From a virus: a DNA stretch of 64,000 nt. Below are positions 18,723 to 28,600 of this stretch, in pieces. Position numbers and translations under genes: made by a program. The stretch is taken from the IMG/VR virus record IMGVR_UViG_3300047462_000282, positions 124,001 through 188,000 of that record; one strand, written 5' to 3'. How positions within the stretch are numbered: position 1 is the stretch's first letter; every line of letters starts with the position of its first letter. Below the pieces are notes generated by a model that was given only the letters and a program-made list of their open reading frames with translations, did no database searches and had not been told where the DNA came from.

Positions 18723-20509
18723 TGGGAGTACCAGGTAAAATACTCAACCAGGCAAATTACCAGACTTCTCAAAATTATGAGATAGACATAGACAAGGTGT
18801 ATTCCGATTACATTACCGTCATCGATAGTCTTAGAAGCATTGTTAACATCCAAGTCAATCAATCCGTACTCAACGTGTTTGATGAAAAGACTTTAACAAC
18901 TATCAACTCTCGTGTGAAAGTAGAGAAAACTCCACAGGAGAGTCGAGCCCATGCCTTCTATCGATGGATCGGATTTCCTGTAGTAGGAACTGACAATCAA
19001 TATTACAACCCTGGTTTGGACACTATTTCTGGTACCAAGAATATAACTAAGGCTCAAAAAGTTACAATTGCCAATCAGCCTCTAAATGGGTTTAGGGGAA
19101 TTTCTTTACAGAGAGAAAATTACACCAACGCTATCAACAAAATCTTTAGCGTCACGCCACCAACAATCACTTCTATCGCGCTAGCTCTTACGTCCAGTAC
19201 GCACACGCGCTCATTTACAATCCCTATTACCAGTGATGATCCCTTTGATTTCTCACCAGCTAACCAAGGATTCACTGCGGATTTGCGAAGCGTTATCGGC
19301 AGAAATGATCAGGTACTGCTAGTTAATTATATGGATGCATTTGGCAACACACCAATTGTAAATGCTGACGGCAGTCTACCTCCAGGTAGCGATACTAATC
19401 CGCTAAGGCGTAACAGATTCCATTTTATCAAGCCGTTCATGGTGGATCCTAGGATCGATTTTAGTCTTAATCCCACTTCTAGCATAGTCGCCGTTCCATT
19501 CGTGCCTTCTAAAGCTAACTTGCTGGTAGGAGAAAATACTTACGTAAAAACTCCCATTCTAGAGAAAATAATTCGTCAGAGATTTGCCGCGCAAGATCAA
19601 GTGTCTACTACCACCACAGCCGGTAAAGATATCATCAATTACATTCTAAGTATCCCTGCTGTTAAGAATGAGAAAATTATTCAACAAATGGCATCTGGTG
19701 ATATTTATAAATTAGGAGACCAAATTCAGTTCCTAAAATATCTGAACATTATTCAAGCCATGTGTGTAAAGCTAGTAGAAGCTCAAAAGAAAATACAAAT
19801 TGTTCAATCTAGATATTATTGGTTACCTCTCCCAAATTCTAACTCTACCAGTGGTACGCTCGGACCTGAAGGCGGTTCGGCAATTACTCCGCCATTCTTT
19901 TCCACGACGCTTCCTTATGGAGATAACAACAGTTTCATTACTGATGCCGACAATGCAATCGACTTGGCTCTTTTGAACCAGGGCTCTAATACCCTCAACT
20001 TCTTGTCTGCTAACCTAAATCTCAACGCAAATAACGTAGCATCACCTGATTTGGGAAATACCGATTCACAAGCCGATAAGGGTGCTTTGACTAGCCCAAC
20101 TGATGATAATAGTCAGGCTTTGGGAGACCTTGTCACTGACGAACTAAATGCACTGATTAAGAAGAGAACCCATGACATGACCATTGCTGCCGAATCTTTA
20201 CGCACAATAGAAATCATTATGGGCGAGTGGAGCGGTTTAGGGTTTTGTGATATTGTTGCTATTTTGGGCGCCCTTTATACAATGCCCAAGACCAGTTTGT
20301 TGGGCTTTCTGGATAGCGATGCTTTTTCCAGAATGAAGACCTCTCTGCAACTGGAAGACCAACTTGGGTCCAACACTATAATTCCACAGGTAACTAATCC
20401 TGGAATTAATCAGGCGCAAACAGACTTCATAGCAAAAGTCAAAGATTTCTACAACTTAATGGATAAAATCTACCAGGACTTGGCTAAAAGTCAGAGCTTG
20501 AGCACCTAA
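18722..20509 (+). CDS. baseplate cluster structural protein, unknown
   Basis: A 595-residue protein overlapping the previous stop (TAATG). Helical N-terminus (IDKVYSDYITVIDSLRSIVN), a beta-rich middle, a Ser/Gly/Asn-rich linker near residues 370-400, and a helical C-terminal third containing TNELNALIKKRTHDM-like sequence and ending in SQSLST. No named family was recognised. Tight coupling to the hydrophobic protein upstream suggests the two proteins act together, possibly as partners in the virion. Confidence 0.65.
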   Translation: MGVPGKILNQANYQTSQNYEIDIDKVYSDYITVIDSLRSIVNIQVNQSVLNVFDEKTLTTINSRVKVEKTPQESRAHAFYRWIGFPVVGTDNQYYNPGLDTISGTKNITKAQKVTIANQPLNGFRGISLQRENYTNAINKIFSVTPPTITSIALALTSSTHTRSFTIPITSDDPFDFSPANQGFTADLRSVIGRNDQVLLVNYMDAFGNTPIVNADGSLPPGSDTNPLRRNRFHFIKPFMVDPRIDFSLNPTSSIVAVPFVPSKANLLVGENTYVKTPILEKIIRQRFAAQDQVSTTTTAGKDIINYILSIPAVKNEKIIQQMASGDIYKLGDQIQFLKYLNIIQAMCVKLVEAQKKIQIVQSRYYWLPLPNSNSTSGTLGPEGGSAITPPFFSTTLPYGDNNSFITDADNAIDLALLNQGSNTLNFLSANLNLNANNVASPDLGNTDSQADKGALTSPTDDNSQALGDLVTDELNALIKKRTHDMTIAAESLRTIEIIMGEWSGLGFCDIVAILGALYTMPKTSLLGFLDSDAFSRMKTSLQLEDQLGSNTIIPQVTNPGINQAQTDFIAKVKDFYNLMDKIYQDLAKSQSLST

Positions 20510-20537
20510 ACATCTATACAATTTTTGATATATAGGT

Positions 20538-21014
20538 ATGCCTTTTAAAGATAAACAGAAAAGCAAAGAATATATGTCTCAGTACTATCAAGACAATAGG
20601 GCGTCTCTTGATTTATCCTCTAAAGACAGAAGAAAAACTCATACATACATCAGTAAAAAGAAAATTAGAGATAAAAAATGGAGAGATGCACATCCTGAAG
20701 AAATGTTGTTACGTGCGGCGAAACAACGTTCCAAAAGAAAAAATATAGAATTTTCTATAGATAAAAGCGATATACACATACCTAGTATTTGTCCAATATT
20801 AGAAATTCCTCTCGTGAGATCAGATGGTCTTTTCACAGACAATAGTCCCTCTTTAGATAGAATCGATTCTTCTAAAGGATATGTAAAAGGCAATGTATGG
20901 GTAATTAGTTGGCGCGCCAATAGTATTAAAAGTGATGCATCAATAGAGGAGTTAACTAAAGTAGTATCTGCTCTCACAACAAAATTGCATGAAATCAACA
21001 ATATTCTAGCATAA
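20538..21014 (+). CDS. HNH-type endonuclease
   Basis: A 158-residue basic protein. The N-terminal half is Lys/Arg-rich and helical (KEYMSQYYQDNRASL). The C-terminal half has CPILEIPL followed by SPSLDRIDSSKGYVKGNVWV and SWRANSIKSDAS, the signature of a widespread phage HNH-like endonuclease group in which SLDRI and GNVW flank the active site. It is inserted between structural genes of the baseplate cluster, as homing endonucleases often are, and looks intact. TATATAGG precedes the ATG, with only a weak AGG for ribosome binding. Confidence 0.75.
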   Translation: MPFKDKQKSKEYMSQYYQDNRASLDLSSKDRRKTHTYISKKKIRDKKWRDAHPEEMLLRAAKQRSKRKNIEFSIDKSDIHIPSICPILEIPLVRSDGLFTDNSPSLDRIDSSKGYVKGNVWVISWRANSIKSDASIEELTKVVSALTTKLHEINNILA

Positions 21015-21033
21015 ATAGATAGGAGAGCCGGAT

Positions 21034-21465
21034 ATGTCCTTTGACTTAAAGATACAAGGTGGAAACTTGGTAATTAACAATGGTTTGCTTCAAACCGTAG
21101 TTGATACTGAGAAGCTTATTCAAGACATTCTAAAGCTATGTCTGACTACAGCTGGCTCCAATCCATTGCATCCTTGGTATGGCTCTTTTGTTACGAGGAC
21201 ATTAGTGGGAAATCCATTACATACAACTATTTTGGTTCAAATTGCTAAATCTCAATTAATTACAGCCTTGCAGAACCTTAAAGATTTACAGGATATTCAA
21301 TTAAAGTCCTTTCAAAGAGTAAGTGCAGATGAACAAATTGCTGGGATTTTGGATATATCTGTAAATAGAAATCAGATTGATCCTAGACTGTTTAATGTCA
21401 CGGTGAAAGCCCTAACTAAGGGACTCAAACCCATCACCACATCTTTTAGCGTGAATACGATCTGA
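21034..21465 (+). CDS. baseplate wedge subunit, gp25-like
   Basis: A 143-residue protein of the gp25/gpW lysozyme-like wedge family. Features are an N-terminal strand pair (DLKIQGGNLVINNGLLQTV), then KLIQDILKLCLTTAGSNPL and HPWYGSFVTRTLVGN, the family's TxxGExxxxPxxG-like core in diverged form, and a terminal strand DISVNRNQIDPRLFNVTVKA. Gp25-like proteins sit at the inner baseplate and start sheath assembly. The gene directly precedes the J-like wedge gene, the usual order. AGGAGAG is the ribosome binding site. Confidence 0.85.
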   Translation: MSFDLKIQGGNLVINNGLLQTVVDTEKLIQDILKLCLTTAGSNPLHPWYGSFVTRTLVGNPLHTTILVQIAKSQLITALQNLKDLQDIQLKSFQRVSADEQIAGILDISVNRNQIDPRLFNVTVKALTKGLKPITTSFSVNTI

Positions 21466-21486
21466 AGTCTACTTTAAGGATAAAAT

Positions 21487-24400
21487 ATGGTAACCATACG
21501 TTCTGTAAACGAAATTATCTTAAGCCTAATAGACTTTTATAGATTGGCTCAGCCTGATTTAGACACAAAACCCGGCACAGTGGCTAGGGATTTGTTTGTA
21601 GATGGTCCTTCTAGTCAGCTAGCCCTATTGTATGACGAATTGTCTGGAGTGTCTAATCAACAATCAATGAGATTGGTTGTAGGCACAGATCTAGATAAGC
21701 TGGCTAAGAACTTTGGTGTTGTAAGAAAACAATCTACCCCATCTACTGGCGTTGCCCTATTAACATTTTCAGCTATTAACGCCCCTATTGGTATTAACAA
21801 GGGCGATACGGTTGTTGCTAATAATGGATTCTCTTACAGTATTGCTGCTGGTATTTCGGTCACACCAGCATCTGCCAACTTCTATCGTTCCGTTGCTAGT
21901 AAGTTTAGTAGCCAATTAGCTTTCGTAGGTATTACCGATCAATTTGCCGTAGAAGTAACCGTTGTAGCTACAACAGCTGGTACTGCTGGAAACGTCGGTG
22001 CTTATTCCTTGAATCAAAGTAATATCCCTGGTGTATCTAACGTAACCAATATTAACTCTTTTTCGGGTGGAACGGATCAAGAAAACGACGCTACCTTTAG
22101 AAATCGTGTTCTAGCCTCTTTTAGCGGCTCCAGCGTAGGAACTACCTTAGGCTATCTAAACGTCGCTCTAGGTACCACTGGAGTCTCAGACGCTGCCGTT
22201 ATTGGACCGGGCAACCCATTGATGACTAGAGATGGCACTATCACTACAGCAGCTGCAGATGGAACCCTTACCATCGTTTCTGAGGGAACAGGCGGTAAAG
22301 TAGATGTAGTTGTATTGGGAGCTAACTTAGTCCAAAATACCGACAGTTTCATTTATCAAGATAAGAGTAATAACAACGATCCTACGAGCGTAAAGAACAA
22401 CGTAGTATTGGGTCAAATTTCTGCCGACCTCAATAAGACCATTAATCAAAAGAGACTTGATGATATTGCTAATGGACAACTTCCAGCCCAACCTGTGGAT
22501 ACTATTCTGCAGGTAACTGGATCTGTTAGTGGCGCCAATTTCTTACCAATGACCACAGATTCCTTTGGCAGGGTTTCTGGTAATTTCCAACTTTTAAAGG
22601 ACACAGGCGTTTACGGCGGCAGTCCATTCGGTTTTGATACTTTCCACTGGGTCAGCAACAAGATTACCAATTTTAGCGAAGATAGAATTAAGGGACAATA
22701 TAACGGACAAGATACAACTACTTTCACAGATGTACTTCAAGTTCCAGAAGTTCAACAGAATTTAGCTATCACTAATGAAAATAGTACTGTTACAAGTGAT
22801 CGTTCTATCATCCAACTGCTACACACCCCCGCTACCAACGTAACCAGAGTATTCAATGTTAACACTGGTGAAAGATACATTATCACAAATCAAAACTTTG
22901 ATAATACTGGGACATTCAATACTACTGGCAGAATACAGATTTCTGGAAATACCCTCCCAGCTCCAAGCGACACACTGCAAGTGGACTATAGTTGGATTGT
23001 AAGCTATGACAGATACTCTGATTATGATGGTTTAGTTAACTCACTTAATCCTCGTCCAGTTACAGACAGCGTGGATTGGGGTTTGGGTAATGCTATTAAA
23101 AATGAATTAGTTTCATTCAGTGACTCTGGTAATCCTAACTTTTTCCAGGGCACTGTCAGCCACCCAGTAGATACAGTTATCTCTGCAAAGAAGTTTTTGG
23201 AAATTGACGGTACAGTTACGCAGGTCACCTCTGGAACTTTTGTCAACAGACTCGCTGTTGTATTTACCAATTTGGCAGTAGTAACAACTTCTGTTGATTC
23301 TATTGTTTTGAAAAATACCAATGAAGAGGTTTATGCAACTGCTCAAGGGGACGGTAACGTTGCCAATACAACTATTGTAGTTGGTATCCAATTACTAAAT
23401 CAGACGACAGTTGTTTTACCAAGCGATACTACAGCTCAAGCAGGAGATAGAGTTACTGGTATTTTGAATAGCGTAGACGTATTTTATTCCACTCTAACTC
23501 AAGGCAGTAGCAGCGCTAATCAGATTACCATTCCGTCCTCTTTGGTCAACACTTCCGCTGGCACTATCAATTTGGATGTTACATACATCACTAGCTTGTC
23601 AGATCTATTTTCCTCAGCTACTACTTCACTTCCAACTAGTAGAGTTGGAAATGGTTATTTCTTAAATAGTAATGTAGGATTTAATAACTTTAGCCCAGTT
23701 AATATCTTTAGAAGAGAAAATCAGATAGTACAAAAGAATCTAAGTAATCAGATCTTGATAGAACTTAATTTACCAAGTACAGATTTTTCTTTGATTGGCT
23801 CTCAGATATTAAGTGTGGTCAGATTATCGGACGGTCTAGAAATTTGGACACCAGATAATCAAGGAACAATCGTTATCGGTTCTGACGGTAATTATCAGCT
23901 TATTTTCTCTGGTATTAATACGCCAGTTAGTGGAGATAGGGTCCTGGCTGTTTATCAAGCAACAGATATTAGAAGATTTCAGCCATTTAGTTTTACCAAT
24001 GAAATTATCAAATACAGAATTGATAAGCTGGCAATAGATCCTGCTACTGGTAAATTTACGGTAGCCATCAATAAGCCAGAAGCGCAATCTGGAGTTAACT
24101 TCTGTGTCATTGAGCCTAACACTGATATTGTATTATTTTCTATCACTGATGGCTATGTGTCACCAAATGCAGATGGTACTGCTACATTGTCTAGCTTGTC
24201 TGTCAACTTTGATACCTTGGCTGATTTAACCAATAAGAAAATCAAAATTTATGGATCTAGTTTGCTAGGTCAAACAACTTTTAATAACAATGGTCAGTGG
24301 GACATTCTTTCTTATGATGTCGTTACTAACAAAATAACCATTGGAGAAGGTCTAAGCAAAGTAACTCCCGACCAAATTTCCATCATCAGACTTTTGGATG

Positions 24401-25599
24401 GTCAAGAGGTATGGAATTATACTGGAACCATAGACGTCACCGATAATAAAGTGTTATTTCCAGTAGTTCCTCCAGCTGCAGTTGGAGATTCTGTTGTAGT
24501 AATGTTCTTTGAATTTGATTCTCTAAGAAGAGGACCGACCCGCATTACAGGAACAATTGCTGACCAGATCATCAATACTGGTATCGTTACAGCAGCGGGT
24601 ACCACGCTAGCAGATGCTCAAAACATTGTTTTCACTGCAACTAACACTGGATTGAAGCTTAATTTGGCAGAAGCCATGAGAACTGCATTGAACCTTAGTT
24701 CATCTGCAACTCTACCAACCAATGTTAGAATTGCCAGAATCATCAAGGTAGAAAAAGTTGTTACTGCCAGTGTTACCGACAATACGGTTCTAGAAGTCTT
24801 GGTTACTTATGATACAACCAACACTACTATTCAAAATAACTTATTGTATTCTAATGATATGATAGCAGATCCAACTCTAGCAAATACAGAATTTGTTTTA
24901 CCAGCAACATCTAATAACACACAAAATGTTCAAACTCATAATTTACCATCAATAGGTGATAAAATTAGAGTAACTTTCTATTACACAACTGATAATGATC
25001 AAGAAAGTTTATCATATACTCGAAATGGAACGTTATATACCAATAAGAAGTTTGCGTTTATTAACAAGATCTATGTGGCTAGCGGATTTACCGCATCTCA
25101 ATCTACTAAGTTTACTGCCACATCTTTTACGCAACCAAGTCTAGGCGCCCGTTACAAGGTCTTTTATGATTACCTGGCACCAAAACAAAACGAAAGAATT
25201 GTAGTTAACTACAACTACAATAAGCTGGTCAGCGACGTCACTTTCAACCTGGAAGAAACCAGACCAATTAATGCAGACGTACTGGCAAGAGAAGCAAAGC
25301 TTGTTCAATTAGACTTAACTATGAATGTCGTAATTGATCCAAACTTTACCAGTTCTACCACAACTGTTTTACAGAATTTGCGTAACCAACTGACCTCTGC
25401 TCTTACCACAACTACACTAGGACTAACTGTGGACCAACCAACTCTTATCAACGTAGCTCAGGCAGTACAAGGAATTTCTAGGGCTAGAATTTTGTACTTC
25501 AATAAAACTGGAGCAGCAGGTTCTGTACAAAAAATAGTAGCACAAGAAGATGAATTCTTTGAACCAAACAATATAGTAATAAATACTGAAACAAGATAA
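21487..25599 (+). CDS. baseplate J-like wedge protein (gp6-like) with large beta insertions
   Basis: A 1370-residue protein. The N-terminal ~300 residues match the baseplate J family: SVNEIILSLIDFYRLAQPDL, the NKGDTVVANNGFSY strand pair, and the diagnostic SFSGGTDQENDATFRNRVL near residue 190. J-like/gp6 proteins form the ring of the baseplate wedge. Canonical members have roughly 300-650 residues; here ~800 residues of beta-rich modules are inserted or appended, including two similar units around residues 775-840 and 965-1035 (VVRLSDGLEIWTPDNQG versus IIRLLDGQEVWNYTG). The C-terminal part (VLAREAKLVQLDLTMNVVID, near residue 1260) returns to J-like features. One insertion at ~895-955 resembles a sheath insertion. 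Start ATG follows AAGGATAA. Confidence 0.85.
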   Translation: MVTIRSVNEIILSLIDFYRLAQPDLDTKPGTVARDLFVDGPSSQLALLYDELSGVSNQQSMRLVVGTDLDKLAKNFGVVRKQSTPSTGVALLTFSAINAPIGINKGDTVVANNGFSYSIAAGISVTPASANFYRSVASKFSSQLAFVGITDQFAVEVTVVATTAGTAGNVGAYSLNQSNIPGVSNVTNINSFSGGTDQENDATFRNRVLASFSGSSVGTTLGYLNVALGTTGVSDAAVIGPGNPLMTRDGTITTAAADGTLTIVSEGTGGKVDVVVLGANLVQNTDSFIYQDKSNNNDPTSVKNNVVLGQISADLNKTINQKRLDDIANGQLPAQPVDTILQVTGSVSGANFLPMTTDSFGRVSGNFQLLKDTGVYGGSPFGFDTFHWVSNKITNFSEDRIKGQYNGQDTTTFTDVLQVPEVQQNLAITNENSTVTSDRSIIQLLHTPATNVTRVFNVNTGERYIITNQNFDNTGTFNTTGRIQISGNTLPAPSDTLQVDYSWIVSYDRYSDYDGLVNSLNPRPVTDSVDWGLGNAIKNELVSFSDSGNPNFFQGTVSHPVDTVISAKKFLEIDGTVTQVTSGTFVNRLAVVFTNLAVVTTSVDSIVLKNTNEEVYATAQGDGNVANTTIVVGIQLLNQTTVVLPSDTTAQAGDRVTGILNSVDVFYSTLTQGSSSANQITIPSSLVNTSAGTINLDVTYITSLSDLFSSATTSLPTSRVGNGYFLNSNVGFNNFSPVNIFRRENQIVQKNLSNQILIELNLPSTDFSLIGSQILSVVRLSDGLEIWTPDNQGTIVIGSDGNYQLIFSGINTPVSGDRVLAVYQATDIRRFQPFSFTNEIIKYRIDKLAIDPATGKFTVAINKPEAQSGVNFCVIEPNTDIVLFSITDGYVSPNADGTATLSSLSVNFDTLADLTNKKIKIYGSSLLGQTTFNNNGQWDILSYDVVTNKITIGEGLSKVTPDQISIIRLLDGQEVWNYTGTIDVTDNKVLFPVVPPAAVGDSVVVMFFEFDSLRRGPTRITGTIADQIINTGIVTAAGTTLADAQNIVFTATNTGLKLNLAEAMRTALNLSSSATLPTNVRIARIIKVEKVVTASVTDNTVLEVLVTYDTTNTTIQNNLLYSNDMIADPTLANTEFVLPATSNNTQNVQTHNLPSIGDKIRVTFYYTTDNDQESLSYTRNGTLYTNKKFAFINKIYVASGFTASQSTKFTATSFTQPSLGARYKVFYDYLAPKQNERIVVNYNYNKLVSDVTFNLEETRPINADVLAREAKLVQLDLTMNVVIDPNFTSSTTTVLQNLRNQLTSALTTTTLGLTVDQPTLINVAQAVQGISRARILYFNKTGAAGSVQKIVAQEDEFFEPNNIVINTETR

Positions 25600-25600
25600 T

Positions 25601-28600
25601 ATGCAGATCCTTCGAATTGTAAGCGTTCAAGTAATAGATAGCACTAACATAAGTGTCAAATTCACTGAAGATTTGACTCCTAATCTAGTTACTTCTAACG
25701 TTTCCATAATTTCTGAAACGCCTAACGTGCCTGACTCTCAGGCGCAGATAATAAAGGTGTCCCAAGACACCTTGAATATCATATGTCAACCATTGACACC
25801 ACTGGCTGCCTATTATGTAACTTTCCAATCAGTTCAATCTCATATTTTTGAGTCTGTCAATGGCGATGCGCAAATTTCTGCAGATGGTGTCAGCAATAGA
25901 TATTTGATTAATGGACCTTTGGGACCAGACAATCCAGTACAGAATTATCTAACAAGTTACTTTAATGATAATATCTATAATTTGGGAGACTCCAATACAG
26001 TAGTTAGCAAGTATATTCAGTCCCTATCCGTTGCCCTGGCTCGTGCTCTGTACGATATTCGTCAAGTTAAGAATGAAAATTATCTTTCGTTTACCGTTAC
26101 TGATGAGAGAAAAATTAGAGGTGCAGGACCTTTCGATAGACTCAATGAAGAGGCTGCCTATGAAATTAGCAGAGTTGGTCTGGGTCCAAGCACCGCCTCT
26201 GCCCAACAAACATTTCCATTTACTGATTTCCCAAGTTATCCTGTCACCCTTCAAAAACAGACAGCACTGGAAACATTGCATCCAAATTCTCTCGATCTTA
26301 CGGGGGACTTCAACATTAACTCTCTAACATTGAATTTGAGCAATGCACCAGTTACTAGATTAACCAGTGTAGTATTCACATTCAATGATGCGTCTACATT
26401 TACCTATAGTATTTCAACTTTAGGATATCAAATTCTAGATTCTAGATATGACCAAGATTTTGGGTTTACATATCAACAATTAGCAAATAATCAACTCAGA
26501 TTAAGCGATAAAATATTGAGCGATCCAACTTTTGCTCTTGATAACATTTTAAAGGTTGATGTTCAGTATGAATATAAGAATTTGGGAATAGTAGTTGATC
26601 CTACTTCAGTTACAGTTACAACTGTTCTAGAATCAATTAGAGAAACTCTGCCTCCTATTATCAACATTTTTAGTTTGCAGTATGCTCCAATAGTTACATC
26701 TAGTGGCGCCGTTTCTACTTCTGGCGGGGTCACCTTCCTTGATCCCAACTCTAATATTCCTGGTGCTGTTCATCCGGCATTTGTTGTTGAGATTCCATTC
26801 AGACTAAGTGCACTGCCATTTGCTCCAGGTCAGTATGCTATTGATTACACTCTTGGTCAGGTATATGTATATGGTAATGATCTTACTAATAACGGTACTG
26901 GTCCGTTCCCACCTCTAGCAACCTATTTTTATCAACTCACTTATAAGAATGACTTAGATTATACTTATGACCCAGATACTTCTGATTTGGTAGCACTACC
27001 TCCTGGCAATCTTGTAACCAACACCGGAAATATTAATTTTAATTATGAACAGGTATTAATTCCTGGCATCGATTATAATTCAGATTTACATATAGAAGTT
27101 TTAGAAGAAAGAATTCAAAACAGATTATTGGCTCTTAACGTAATTCAGGCAGTAAACTCTCCAATTACTAATGTTTTTAGAATCTTCAATGAAACTTCTG
27201 GAGAGATTTATACTCTAGACAGATGGAATGATAATAAAATCTATTTCAGATACAATAATCCACCTAATGTAGTATCGCAAACTGGTGAGAGAGCCTCTTT
27301 TAATACTATCACGAATGAATTATTGTTTGTAAATACTACCCTGACCACTTCAGGCGGTCTTAAGGTCTTTAAAATCTTTTTGAATAATAACACTCTGGCG
27401 TCTTCTACAGAAGATAGCTTGGCATCATTCTTTAATACCAGCTTGGTGTTTACTAATGGTAACGTATTCGTAGTAGAGAGATGGTTTACTCGTGAACTTG
27501 CTGAAGCCTCTAACGTTAATAGGCTAGTCAATGTTGGCGATTACATGGTAGATTATGCTAATGGTGTGGTCTATGTTGCAGTCTCCAATACACAAGGCTT
27601 GAGCATAGGTACAGCTACCTATAAGAATGACAGTGTTTCTCCACAGTTTCCACATGTTATCAGTGTAGAAGATATTTACTACCGTATCAGCGCTCTCAAT
27701 CCTAAGAACAAGAGTTTTGCTTTTACATCTTTCGGTGATGGAACTATTGTTCCCACCTCTTTAGATCCGTCAGATGAGCTGTATTTGAATAGCGCAGTTG
27801 GTGCACCATATCAAATTCTAAATGGCGCCGTTGGTATTTTTTCTCCATCTTTCGTGGCTGGAGTAACCAATCAAGTAAAATTTGTCAGATCGGTTTATGA
27901 GTATAGTGATATTCTTCATAGCACTGCTCCACTAAATTTTGCATTTAGCACCACCAGTAGCGGATTCAATATTACAGTCAATCCGATCTCCAAGGAAGTA
28001 TTTACTAATATTCAAACAGATGGAAGTAATCTGTTCCTTGATGTAAATGAGAATATTCCATTCTTATCTTCTAACATTACCTACACTTTCAATTTGGTGA
28101 GAGTATCCGATAATGCTGTACTTGGCGCATCATCGATAGTTGCTGGTAATCCAGTGAAGTTAATTTTAAATGCAACAAATACGCCAGTTGTTGGTCAATT
28201 AGTTAAAATTGATTATACATTCACTATCAACAATCTATCTCGCGTAGTAATTGATTACAATAAAGGTGATTACTTCGTTGATTATACCTACATTGCCGAT
28301 GAAATCATCATTAGCTATGAGTATGGCGACAACTTCCTAGACTTCCGTACAAGTCAAACAGTTCCAGAAAATACACAGTACTTCGTAACCTACAAAGCGG
28401 GAGCCCTGAGAGATGCATTGCTCAAGAACTTTGGTACGCTAGTCAATGTTCCACAGCTGTCAAATTTTGATATTGATTTTCCTAGAGAAAGATACCGTGA
28501 CGCATTGGTAGCTGCATTATCTTCTTTCATTCAAGGACCTACGGTTAATGCTATCAAAAATATTGGTAAGACCATCTCTCATATTGAACCAGAAGTTATT

